Shown piece by piece: positions 15,648 through 25,355 of a DNA stretch of 64,000 bases. The position numbers and the translations under genes were made by a program. Every line of letters starts with the position of its first letter. Within the stretch, counting starts at the first letter, position 1. The notes under the pieces are model-generated. The model made no database searches. It was not told where the DNA came from and worked only from the letters and a program-made list of their open reading frames with translations. This DNA comes from Geotalea sp. SG265 (lineage in GTDB: Bacteria; Desulfobacterota; Desulfuromonadia; Geobacterales; Geobacteraceae), in assembly GCF_022808985.1 (NCBI RefSeq), contig NZ_JAKZFT010000008.1, forward strand, positions 62,001 to 126,000, read 5' to 3'.

Positions 15648-18437
15648 GTGTTATTCTCCTGCAATCCTCAGGAGGACCTGCTCATTAGGAAATTGAGTCT
15701 GAAAATAACCATGGCTTTGGCAGTATCCGCGCTTTTCATCTGCTCCCTGGCGATACTGGCTTTCTTATCCATTTCTTACATGGAGGGCGAATACAAGCAG
15801 AGTATTGCCCGGCAGCAGTACACGCTGGTCTCCGCACTGGCCGAAAACGTGGACGACAAGCTGAGGATTGCTCAGAATGCCCTTGCTGCAGCCGCTGCAA
15901 ATATCCCCCCCGATAAACTCAGGGAATCGGACAAGGCACAGCGATTCCTCGACGCCCAGTATTCCCTGCTGGCACTGTTCGATAATGCCCTTTTCATCTT
16001 TTCCCCCAAAGGGAGCATCATCGCCGAAAGCCCTTACATTGAGGGAAGGCGGGGGAGAGACATCTCCTTTCGCGACTATTACAAGGAAACGGTAAAAAGC
16101 GGCAAGCCGGTTATTTCAAGTCCGTATTTTTCCACCCACAATCCGGGCCAACCTTGTGTCATTCTAACTGTGCCCATCTTCGGCACAGACGGCAAGCTCA
16201 CCGCCATATTTGCAGGAAGCTTCAACCTTCTCGGACAGAACTTTCTGGAGGATCTCTCCCATACCCGCATCGGTCAGACAGGCTACGTGTACCTCTTCGA
16301 CAACCACCGGACCATCATCATCCATCCCGATAAAACCCGCATCATGCATCGGGACGTTCCGGTGGGAATCAACAGGCTTTTCGACAGGTCCATTGCCGGG
16401 TTCGAAGGAAGTGGAGAAACCCGCAACTCCAAAGGAATCGAGACCTTTTCCTCATTCAGGCATCTTAGGACCACCAACTGGATTCTTGCCGCAAGTTTTC
16501 CCATTGCCGAAGCCTATGCCCCTTTGAAAACCAACAGGATCTATTTCGTTACAGTCATGGTCGCCGGTGCGGCAGTGACCCTTATCCTTGTCTGGTTTCT
16601 CATGCAGCGCCTCACCGCCCCCCTGTCGGTCATCACCAGACATGTGGAAGCAGTGCCGAAAAAACCGGGAGTACACAATCTGATCGACCTGGACAGGAAA
16701 GATGAACTGGGAACACTGATCAAAGCATTCAACCGTATGGCCATTTCCCTCGACCAACATCAGAACGCCTTGCAGGAAAGCGAAAGCAACTTCAGAGCCC
16801 TGGCCGACAACGCCAACGATGGTCTGCACATTATCACCGGCAGCAACCGCCTGGCCTACGTCAACAGGAGAGCGGCGGAAATCATCGGCTACACCGTTGA
16901 AGAGATGCTCTTTGCCACCACTGAAAACATCGTCCATCCCGACCACCTGCCGGTGATGAAAGAGCGCACTATAAGAAAGGAGGCAGGAGAACCGGTACCC
17001 GAGCAGTTCGAAACGATGCTGGCTCACAAAGACGGCAGCTGCATCCCCGTCGAAGTCACGACCGCAAGAACTCTTTGGCAGGGGAAGCAGGCTGAACTTG
17101 CCATTGTCAGGGATATCACCGACCGAAAGAAGGCAGCAGTCGAAATCCAGCAGCTTGCCTATTACGATACCCTGACCGGGCTGCCGAACCGCTCGCTCCT
17201 CCATGACCGAATTAATCAGAGCATCGTTCAGGCAGTACGGTGCAACCGCAAGGTTGGCATCTTGTTTCTCGATCTCGACCGTTTCAAGGGTATCAACGAT
17301 ACGCTGGGGCACCTGGCAGGTGATGGTCTTCTGGCCGCTGTTGCCGAACGGCTGATGGGATGCATACGGGAAACCGATACGGTTGCCCGCATCGGCGGAG
17401 ATGAATTTGTCATTATCATTCCCGCCCTTGAACACACAGAAGATCTGAGCAAGGTAGCGGAAAAAATTCTCGCGGTCATCTCCAAGCCCCTGGACTTGAA
17501 AGGGAAGGAGATTTTCATCACTGCCAGCATGGGCATTGCCGTATACCCTGACGATGGCAACGATGTCTACGGACTGCTCAAGAATGCCGACTTCGCCATG
17601 TACCAGGCCAAGGATCAGGGGAAAAATGCCTTCCAGTATTATTCACAGGAATTAAATGCCCAGGCGCTGGAGCACCTCATGCTGGAAAGCGATCTGCGCC
17701 GGGCACTGGAACGGAACGAATTCGTCATCTATTATCAGCCACAAATGGACCTGAACATAGGGCGGGTTGTAGGAATGGAAGCGCTGCTTCGCTGGCAGCA
17801 CCCGGACTTGGGGCTGCTCCCCCCATCCAGGTTTATCTCCTTGGCGGAGGAAACAGGTCTGATCCTGCCCATCGGCGAATGGGCCCTTGAGACCGCATGT
17901 GCCAAGGCCAGGAAGCTGCTGGATATGGGATTAACGCAGCTCCGGGTGGCGGTAAACTTTAGTGGGAGCCAGTTCCGGCAGAAAAGGTTCGTGGAAATGG
18001 TTGAAGCGGTGTTGCAGAAAACGGGCCTGACGCCTCTCCAACTGGAGCTGGAATTGACGGAGAGCATGATCATGTCCAACGCGGAAGAAAACACCAACGT
18101 CCTGCGCAAACTGAAGGAGATGGGGGTAAGCCTGGCCATCGACGACTTCGGTACCGGCTATTCCTCCCTGAGCTACCTTAAGCACTTCCCCATAGACAGG
18201 GTGAAGATAGACCAGATGTTCATACGTGACGTGCCGGACAGTGCCGATGACAGCGCCATTGTCAGTGCTATAATTGCCATGGCCCACAATCTGAATTTGA
18301 AAGTAACTGCGGAAGGAGTGGAAAACATGAATCAGCTGGAATTCCTCTGCTCCAGGAATTGCAATGAGATACAAGGTTACGTGCTCTCGGCACCGTTGTC
18401 CGAAGTGGAATTAACCAGGTTCCTTTGGGGAGCATAA
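15648..18437 (+). CDS. Membrane dCache-HAMP-PAS-GGDEF-EAL c-di-GMP enzyme
   Basis: 929 residues as drawn from the GTG at 15648. Order: membrane helix (about 22-44), periplasmic double-Cache sensor (about 45-300), second helix, HAMP (about 320-375), PAS (about 380-495), GGDEF (about 505-670, motif GGDEF near 583) and EAL (about 685-929, EAL near 710, DDFGTGYSSLSYLK near 831). Both catalytic signatures are intact, so it could both make and break c-di-GMP. The start is uncertain: the only good ribosome site, AGGAGG at 15670-15675, sits eight bases before an ATT at 15684 and inside the reading frame, so translation may begin at that ATT with 12 fewer residues. Confidence 0.9.
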   Translation: MLFSCNPQEDLLIRKLSLKITMALAVSALFICSLAILAFLSISYMEGEYKQSIARQQYTLVSALAENVDDKLRIAQNALAAAAANIPPDKLRESDKAQRFLDAQYSLLALFDNALFIFSPKGSIIAESPYIEGRRGRDISFRDYYKETVKSGKPVISSPYFSTHNPGQPCVILTVPIFGTDGKLTAIFAGSFNLLGQNFLEDLSHTRIGQTGYVYLFDNHRTIIIHPDKTRIMHRDVPVGINRLFDRSIAGFEGSGETRNSKGIETFSSFRHLRTTNWILAASFPIAEAYAPLKTNRIYFVTVMVAGAAVTLILVWFLMQRLTAPLSVITRHVEAVPKKPGVHNLIDLDRKDELGTLIKAFNRMAISLDQHQNALQESESNFRALADNANDGLHIITGSNRLAYVNRRAAEIIGYTVEEMLFATTENIVHPDHLPVMKERTIRKEAGEPVPEQFETMLAHKDGSCIPVEVTTARTLWQGKQAELAIVRDITDRKKAAVEIQQLAYYDTLTGLPNRSLLHDRINQSIVQAVRCNRKVGILFLDLDRFKGINDTLGHLAGDGLLAAVAERLMGCIRETDTVARIGGDEFVIIIPALEHTEDLSKVAEKILAVISKPLDLKGKEIFITASMGIAVYPDDGNDVYGLLKNADFAMYQAKDQGKNAFQYYSQELNAQALEHLMLESDLRRALERNEFVIYYQPQMDLNIGRVVGMEALLRWQHPDLGLLPPSRFISLAEETGLILPIGEWALETACAKARKLLDMGLTQLRVAVNFSGSQFRQKRFVEMVEAVLQKTGLTPLQLELELTESMIMSNAEENTNVLRKLKEMGVSLAIDDFGTGYSSLSYLKHFPIDRVKIDQMFIRDVPDSADDSAIVSAIIAMAHNLNLKVTAEGVENMNQLEFLCSRNCNEIQGYVLSAPLSEVELTRFLWGA

Positions 18438-18466
18438 CAACAGGTCGATCATCCGGTGAAAAACCA

Positions 18467-19294
18467 TTAGTAAACGGCGTAGTTGTCAGGATCCGAGAAT
18501 ACTTGGCGCAGGAAGAGATTGTTCAGGTAATGTCCCGTTTTGTGCGCCTCCACCTTGCCAAGAAGGCGATACCCGCAGGTGTAGAAGTCGCCGATCAGGT
18601 CGAGTATCTTGTGGTTCACCAGTTCCTTCTTGTAACGAAGCCCCTGGGGATTGACGATGCTGTCGCCACCGATGACGACGGCATTTTCCAGCGACCCCCC
18701 TTTGGCCAGTCCCGCCTTTTTGATGGCCTCTATCTCTTCATGCAGGACGAAGGTCCGGGAGTTGACAATGGAGATTGCATTTTCCACGTCCATGACCCGC
18801 TTGCGCTGTTTTCCAACCGGCGGGCGAAACTCGATGGTCATGGTGATGTCCAGGGTATTCAGCGGTTTGACCTTGACAAAGGCATCGTTGTGGCAAACCT
18901 CGACCGGGCGGACAATTTTCAGATAGACTCCCGACTCGGGAAATTCGTAGATTCCGGCACGCCAGAGTTCGTGGTAGAACTCCCAGGCCGAGCCGTCCAT
19001 GATCGGCACTTCGGGACCGTCAATGTAGACCAGACAGTTGGTGATGCCGGAAAAATAAAAGGCGGCCATGAGGTGCTCGATGGTGGCGACGGATGCCTCC
19101 CCCGCAGCAACCTGTGTGGAAAGCCGGGTGTCGGCGACCATGTCGTAGCGGGCAGGAATGAACTGACCATTGAAGATAAAAGCAATGCCGAATTCCCGCC
19201 GGGGCAGAAATTCCATGGTAACCTCACGGCCGGTATGTAAGCCAATGCCGGAGAGCTTGAAAATGCGATTTATGGTGGTCTGACGTTTAATCAT
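18467..19294 (-). CDS. lpxC: UDP-3-O-acyl-N-acetylglucosamine deacetylase
   Basis: 275 residues from the ATG at 19294, slightly shorter than the usual 300 or so. It catalyses the committed step of lipid A synthesis. The zinc site is visible: the histidine of TIEHLMAAF, and the histidine and aspartate of LVNHKILDLIGDFY. The basic-site histidine is in AHKTGHYLNN. ISGIGLHTG-type residues at the N-terminus match the family. It stands alone, convergent with the GGDEF-EAL gene, and follows asnS from which a terminator separates it. An in-frame extension to 19366 has no family match. Confidence 0.92.
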   Translation of the reverse strand: MIKRQTTINRIFKLSGIGLHTGREVTMEFLPRREFGIAFIFNGQFIPARYDMVADTRLSTQVAAGEASVATIEHLMAAFYFSGITNCLVYIDGPEVPIMDGSAWEFYHELWRAGIYEFPESGVYLKIVRPVEVCHNDAFVKVKPLNTLDITMTIEFRPPVGKQRKRVMDVENAISIVNSRTFVLHEEIEAIKKAGLAKGGSLENAVVIGGDSIVNPQGLRYKKELVNHKILDLIGDFYTCGYRLLGKVEAHKTGHYLNNLFLRQVFSDPDNYAVY

Positions 19295-19385
19295 GGTAAA
19301 TAAAAAGACCTTTCCTGGAATTCGGTGGCAGTCCCTGCCGCCGATCGCAACTGGGGAAAGATACAAAAAAATCCGGCTTTTTGAA

Positions 19386-19422
19386 AGAAAAAAGGCACCG
19401 GGTGTCGGACCTCGGTGCCTTT
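19386..19422 (-). terminator. Terminator after asnS
   Basis: On the minus strand AAAGGCACCG and CGGTGCCTTT pair around an 11-base loop and end in a T run. Confidence 0.85.
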
Positions 19423-19486
19423 ATGCCGGCTAAACAATTCTGATCTCCGGCTTGCCTGGACGATTGCCGCGGCTTACTTGGCGTTC

Positions 19487-20872
19487 TCAAAACTCGGCAT
19501 GCCGGGGGGTGCGCGGAAAGGGAATCACGTCCCGGATATTTTCCATTCCCGTCAGGTACATGAGGAGGCGTTCGAATCCCAGACCAAAACCGGCATGGGG
19601 GCACGAACCCCAGCGGCGGCTGTCCAAATACCACCACAGCCCTTCTTCGTTGATGCCAAGCTGCCCCATCCGCTCAAGGAGCAGATCAAGCCGCTCTTCT
19701 CGCTGACTGCCGCCGATTATCTCCCCCACCTTCGGCACCAGCAGGTCCATGGCCGCTACCGTCCTGCCGTCATCATTCTGCCGCATGTAAAAGGCCTTGA
19801 TGTCCCGAGGGTAATTTATGAGGAAAACCGGCCCACCCACAACCTGCTCGGTTATGTATCGCTCGTGTTCGGACTGCAGGTCCAGCCCCCATTCCACCGG
19901 AAAGGCGAAGGGAACCGTCGCTTTCTTCAGGTGATCTATCGCTTCCGTGTATTCCATTACGGCGAACGATGACGATGCCACGGCCTCGATCCTCTGCAAA
20001 AGCCCATTGTCGATTTGATCGTTGAAAAAATTCATATCCTCCGTGCAGTTGTCCAGCACGTGACGACAGAGAAACTTGAGGAATTCCTCAGCCAGGGCCG
20101 CATCGGCCAATAGATCGGCAAAGGCCATTTCCGGCTCGATCATCCAGAACTCGGCCGCGTGACGCGCCGTATTGGAATTCTCGGCCCGGAAGGTGGGACC
20201 AAAGGTGTAGATATCGGAGAATGTCTGGGCGAAGAGTTCCCCCTCCAGCTGACCGCTGACAGTGAGCCCGGTGGCCTGGGCAAAGAAGTCGCCGGAATAA
20301 TCCACCTCTCCCCTGTCAAGGGGTGGTTTTGCCATATTGAGCGTTGTGACGCGGAAGAGCTCCCCTGCCCCTTCACAATCATTGGCAGTAATGATAGGGG
20401 TATGGACATAGAGGAATCCGCGCTCGGCAAAGAAGCGGTGAATGGCCTGGGCAAGGGAGGAGCGCACCCTGAAGACGGCACCGAAGGTATTGGTGCGGGG
20501 CCGCAGATGGGCGATGGTGCGCAGGTACTCGAAGCTGTGGCGCTTCTTCTGCAACGGGTAGGTCTCGTCTGCGGTGCCGACTATCTGGATTTCTCCGGCG
20601 GCTAGTTCGTATCTCTGGCCTGCAGCGGGTGATTCCCGCAAAACGCCCCGCGCAACCAATGCACTGCCGGTGCTGAGATGGCTTACCTGCTGGTAATTGG
20701 CAAGGCCAGGTTCGACGACTACCTGCAGATTCGCCATGCACGAGCCGTCATTTACGGCAAGAAAGGTTATCTCCTTCCCCGCACGTACCGTCCGCACCCA
20801 TCCCTTGACCAGGATTTTCCCCCCCGCTTCTGCCGCAGCCAGCGCGTCACGTACCCTGATTCTGCCATTCAT
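19487..20872 (-). CDS. asnS: Asparaginyl-tRNA synthetase
   Basis: 461 residues, full length. An N-terminal OB-fold anticodon-binding domain (about 18-100, VKGWVRTVRAGKEITFLAVNDGS) is followed by the class II catalytic core. Motif 2 is FRAENSNTARHAAEFWMIEPE and motif 3 is GFGLGFERLLMYLTG. These match AsnRS and not AspRS. It charges tRNA-Asn directly with asparagine. Confidence 0.95.
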   Translation of the reverse strand: MNGRIRVRDALAAAEAGGKILVKGWVRTVRAGKEITFLAVNDGSCMANLQVVVEPGLANYQQVSHLSTGSALVARGVLRESPAAGQRYELAAGEIQIVGTADETYPLQKKRHSFEYLRTIAHLRPRTNTFGAVFRVRSSLAQAIHRFFAERGFLYVHTPIITANDCEGAGELFRVTTLNMAKPPLDRGEVDYSGDFFAQATGLTVSGQLEGELFAQTFSDIYTFGPTFRAENSNTARHAAEFWMIEPEMAFADLLADAALAEEFLKFLCRHVLDNCTEDMNFFNDQIDNGLLQRIEAVASSSFAVMEYTEAIDHLKKATVPFAFPVEWGLDLQSEHERYITEQVVGGPVFLINYPRDIKAFYMRQNDDGRTVAAMDLLVPKVGEIIGGSQREERLDLLLERMGQLGINEEGLWWYLDSRRWGSCPHAGFGLGFERLLMYLTGMENIRDVIPFPRTPRHAEF

Positions 20873-20931
20873 GCCATTTCTCCCCTATGCATAATGGTAA
20901 AGCATACCGCAAACCCTGCAGTTATCCATTG

Positions 20932-20959
20932 TTGACAGTTCCAGGGCTCGGAGTATATT
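20932..20959 (+). promoter_or_regulatory. Sigma-70 promoter for the PDZ/glutaredoxin pair
   Basis: TTGACA (20932-20937) and TATATT (20954-20959) are 16 bases apart. The predicted transcription start is at about 20966, within a few bases of the ATG at 20969, so the message may be leaderless. Confidence 0.65.
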
Positions 20960-20968
20960 TTAGCTCGT

Positions 20969-21343
20969 ATGCTCAAATCAATAGCCATCACCATATCCCT
21001 GTTCATCCTTGGGGCCTTTCCAGCCCTGGCAGCTAACTCCGCCACCAATTTCGGCGGTACAGGCATAGACGGCGTACCCTGGGCCAGTGGCCAGATTGTG
21101 GTCCGCCAGATGGTGAGGGGAGGACCAGCACATCTGGCCGGGATGAAGGTCGGAGATATCATCACCCACATTGACGGCAAACCCACGGAGGGAGGCGATT
21201 TCCGGGACATGGTCGAGCACCGCCTGCGCGGCGTGGCCGGCACCCAGGTAACCCTCAAGGTCCGCAGGCCCGGCATCGCTAAAGCTTTCACCTTCCATCT
21301 CACCAGGAGACAGCTGCTGATGCAAAAAACAAAGGGGAAATAA
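20969..21343 (+). CDS. Secreted single-PDZ-domain protein
   Basis: 124 residues. A signal peptide (1-22, ending ALAA) is followed by one PDZ domain (about 45-110, GGPAHLAGMKVGDIITHIDGK). No protease domain is attached, so it should act as a periplasmic adaptor or peptide-binding module. No ribosome site precedes the ATG, and the promoter spacing suggests a leaderless message. A secreted glutaredoxin-like gene begins 17 bases downstream and is likely co-transcribed, so the two may share a periplasmic redox or quality-control task. Confidence 0.8.
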   Translation: MLKSIAITISLFILGAFPALAANSATNFGGTGIDGVPWASGQIVVRQMVRGGPAHLAGMKVGDIITHIDGKPTEGGDFRDMVEHRLRGVAGTQVTLKVRRPGIAKAFTFHLTRRQLLMQKTKGK

Positions 21344-21359
21344 GAGAGGAGGCACTGCC

Positions 21360-21737
21360 ATGGGAATGGTCGTCAGAATCCTCATCGTGTTTGCTTTATG
21401 GTGCATTGCCGCAACCAGCCAGGCTGCCACAGAAGAAGGTCTCCAGAGCCCCCTGAAACCGCCTGCAGGTGCCCGTCAGAAGTACCCGAAGATCGTCCTC
21501 TACTCTGTTTCCTGGTGCCCCCACTGCAAGGAGGCAAAGGAGTACCTGACCAGGAACAATATCCCCTTCATCAACAGGGATGTGGAAGTTGACAATGCGG
21601 CCATGAACGACCTTACAAAGAAATACAAGAGCCAGGGGGTGCCGGTGATCGTCATTGGCAATGACGATGCCATTCTCAAGGGCTTTGATCGGCAGAAATT
21701 CGAAAAAGCAGTGAAGGATGTGCAGAAAAGAAGATGA
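21360..21737 (+). CDS. Exported glutaredoxin-fold protein
   Basis: 125 residues with a signal peptide (1-22) and a glutaredoxin domain (about 43-120). The redox motif is CPHC (SWCPHCKEAKEYL) and the cis-proline loop is QGVPVIVIG. Export is unusual for glutaredoxins; in the periplasm it would act as a thiol-disulfide oxidoreductase. GAGGAGG precedes the ATG. Second gene after the PDZ protein. Confidence 0.82.
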   Translation: MGMVVRILIVFALWCIAATSQAATEEGLQSPLKPPAGARQKYPKIVLYSVSWCPHCKEAKEYLTRNNIPFINRDVEVDNAAMNDLTKKYKSQGVPVIVIGNDDAILKGFDRQKFEKAVKDVQKRR

Positions 21738-21756
21738 CGTCTCTTGAAATCGTCTC

Positions 21757-22137
21757 TCAGCTGCCGCCGCTCTTGGTGATGAGCATGACGCCGAAGCAGA
21801 CGAGGACGGTACCGGCCCAGCGCATGGGGGTAACCGTTTCGTGGAGAAAATACTGGGAGAGAAAGGCGACCAGCACGTAATTCAACGCCTGCATGGGAAG
21901 CGCCACGGAAAGGTCCTCCCAGGAAAGCACCGCCAGCCAGAGAAAGAAGAATACCGCCAGCATGGTCGTGCCGATGATCAGTTTGGGCGTCGTCAATGCC
22001 TGAATGGCCACGTTGAGGATGCCACGCAGATTCATGGCGGAAATGTCCCCCAGCTCCTTCATCCCCTTCGCCAGCAGAATATCACCGATAGTGCCGGCCG
22101 TTATGGCCATGAGCATAACAATTATCGTCTTAAGCAT
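21757..22137 (-). CDS. Small EamA/SMR-type membrane transporter
   Basis: 126 residues with four membrane helices and a half-size EamA/SMR pattern (ALPMQALNYVLVAFLSQYFLHETVTPMRWAGTVLVC). Its ATG overlaps the end of hpnK by eight bases, so it is third in the hpnJ-hpnK operon. By position it could translocate the lipid or sugar intermediate handled by those enzymes, as the small ArnE/F-type EamA proteins do for lipid-linked sugars. The substrate is an inference. Confidence 0.8.
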   Translation of the reverse strand: MLKTIIVMLMAITAGTIGDILLAKGMKELGDISAMNLRGILNVAIQALTTPKLIIGTTMLAVFFFLWLAVLSWEDLSVALPMQALNYVLVAFLSQYFLHETVTPMRWAGTVLVCFGVMLITKSGGS

Positions 22138-22996
22138 AAGCCTTCTTTTCTCCCCGGTAGTTGCGCAGGGTAATGCCCAGCGTCTTCAGCTTTTCTTTCA
22201 CCGTCAGGCTCGTCAGAGCCGCCAGCTCCCCTTCATGCAGGTAATCGGGCATCCACTTCTTAAGCTCCTGGCATGGATAGCTGCCGGGATGGAAATAAAT
22301 TTCCGAAAGCCCAGTCTGGAGCCGTTCCAGTGCCTTCAGCAGGTATCCCTCGGTCATCCGGCCCGAGTTGAGCAATCCCTTAACCTCACCGGCAAATGAA
22401 ATCCGGCGCATTTCCAGTTCCGGTCTGCAGCGTTTTGCCAGGGAAGCAAAAATGAAGGCATCAGCTGCCTTGCCAAGCAGCCTCTGTCGATCGACAGCGA
22501 TATTGTCTATAAAGCGCTCGCGACTCAGGCGGAAGGTGGTAATGCCGTATTTGGGCATCAGCTGCAGCAGGATATCAAAGACCACCGGATGCATGTGAAT
22601 ATTGAGATGACCGTCGATATGAGAAAGGGGGAGCCCCGTAGTCAGGAATTTTTCGATCTGCGCCTCGATTTCCCGGGTCAGCTGCTTGCGCAAGGGCTTG
22701 AGGAAAAAATAGCGCATGCCCGCCAGGGCCGGGTCATTGGTAAAATTCCCATCACGGTCCACCAGCGTTGGAAAACCCGAATGTTTCGCCACGGCCCTCC
22801 CCTGCACCAGGGTCAGATGCAATCCTACCTGCAATTCCGGATTGGCCTTGGCGAGAGAGACCGCTTCCTCGAAGGCGATACCGCCGACCATGAGGGAGGC
22901 ACTGGTGAGTATACCCTCCTGCCACGCCCGGATTATGCCGCGGTTGGCGCCGCTGGAAAGGCCGAAGTCATCGGCATTGATGATGAGCTCTTTCAT
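22130..22996 (-). CDS. hpnK: Hopanoid-associated deacetylase (ChbG/HpnK family)
   Basis: 288 residues of the YdjC/ChbG/HpnK fold. Metal-site residues are visible: the DD of IINADDFGLS (about 7-16), H of GLHLTL (about 79) and the histidines of SHIDGHLNIHMHP (about 125-137). In hopanoid producers HpnK removes the acetyl group from N-acetylglucosaminyl-bacteriohopanetetrol before HpnJ builds the cyclitol ether. The close pairing with hpnJ (4-base gap) supports this name over a general chitooligosaccharide deacetylase. The partner glycosyltransferase HpnI is not in the window. Confidence 0.85.
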   Translation of the reverse strand: MKELIINADDFGLSSGANRGIIRAWQEGILTSASLMVGGIAFEEAVSLAKANPELQVGLHLTLVQGRAVAKHSGFPTLVDRDGNFTNDPALAGMRYFFLKPLRKQLTREIEAQIEKFLTTGLPLSHIDGHLNIHMHPVVFDILLQLMPKYGITTFRLSRERFIDNIAVDRQRLLGKAADAFIFASLAKRCRPELEMRRISFAGEVKGLLNSGRMTEGYLLKALERLQTGLSEIYFHPGSYPCQELKKWMPDYLHEGELAALTSLTVKEKLKTLGITLRNYRGEKKAYA

Positions 22997-23000
22997 CGGG

Positions 23001-24434
<1,434 letters not shown>

Positions 24435-24475
24435 GAACTCCTGTCACTCTGCCAAGTACGTAAAAACAAACGGCT

Positions 24476-24504
24476 AGGATATAGATAGGTGACCCTGTTG
24501 TCAA
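24476..24504 (-). promoter_or_regulatory. Sigma-70 promoter for the hpnJ operon
   Basis: On the minus strand TTGACA (24499-24504) and TATCCT (24476-24481) are 17 bases apart, about 42 bases before the hpnJ ATG. Confidence 0.55.
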
Positions 24505-24581
24505 GATTAAAGCCCCTCCCCTCTTTCCTGTTGCCGGACCGGGGAATCTCTGCTACCTTCCCGGCGACAGGGGGAACAGGA

Positions 24582-25343
24582 ATGACCATTTCGACCATCG
24601 GACTTATCGCTGCCATGCCGGAAGAAATCAAGCCGTTGTTGAGGCGTATCGGCACCTATGAAAAAGAGCAGAAGGAAACCTTCGAGCTGTACCGCTTCGT
24701 TGTGGGAGATAAAAAGGTGATGCTCATCCGTTCCGGCATGGGAGCCAGACATGCCACTGCAGCGACCAGGTCGCTCGTTGCCGCAGCAATCCCCGATATT
24801 ATCCTCAATTTCGGCTTTGCCGGGGCAATAACTGCCGGACCCGACGTGGGAGACCTTGTCCTGGCCGAACGGGTATTCAGTTACGATGGTAGCAGCTTTA
24901 CGCAGGGACCAACACCGTCTGCATCCCTGGTGGACAGCATGGAGCGACTGACTGCGAGCGACACAGCAGGTAGCAGCCTTTTCCGGGGCACCTTCGTTAC
25001 GACTCTGAAGATAACAGAGAAACGCACCCTGGCCAAGGTCCTGCCCGACCACTGCCCTTGTCCGGCAGTGGAAATGGAAACGGCAGCCGTTGCCGCAGAG
25101 GCTGGGGCGGCCGGTATTCCTTTTGCCGCCATGCGTGCCGTTAGTGACGCGGCCGACGAGGAACTCGGCTTCAGCCTCGACGAATTCACTGACGGCGACA
25201 TGAACATCCGCATGACGAAGGTTCTGGCAACGGTTGCAAGAAAACCGGGAATCATCCCCCAACTGCTGAGACTGGCAGGAAACTCCCGTACCGCCGGCGA
25301 AAGACTGGCGAAAGGGATGGAGGCATTCATAAGGGGAGTGTGA
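24582..25343 (+). CDS. MTA/SAH-nucleosidase-type phosphorylase-family enzyme (possibly HpnG or futalosine hydrolase)
   Basis: 253 residues from the ATG at 24582, which has GGGGAACAGGA upstream; the reading frame is open to 24489 but that part is unlike the family. IGLIAAMPEEIKPLL (about 5-19), NFGFAGA, the ribose-binding VEMETAAVA and the catalytic-Asp segment AVSDAADE are all present. It should cleave an adenosyl or similar N-glycosidic bond. Three roles fit: SAH/MTA recycling, futalosine cleavage in menaquinone synthesis, or HpnG-type release of adenine from adenosylhopane. The divergent hpn operon favours the last, while ahcY elsewhere in the window makes SAH less needed. Sequence alone does not decide. 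Confidence 0.75.
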   Translation: MTISTIGLIAAMPEEIKPLLRRIGTYEKEQKETFELYRFVVGDKKVMLIRSGMGARHATAATRSLVAAAIPDIILNFGFAGAITAGPDVGDLVLAERVFSYDGSSFTQGPTPSASLVDSMERLTASDTAGSSLFRGTFVTTLKITEKRTLAKVLPDHCPCPAVEMETAAVAAEAGAAGIPFAAMRAVSDAADEELGFSLDEFTDGDMNIRMTKVLATVARKPGIIPQLLRLAGNSRTAGERLAKGMEAFIRGV

Positions 25344-25355
25344 GGAAAAAAAGGA

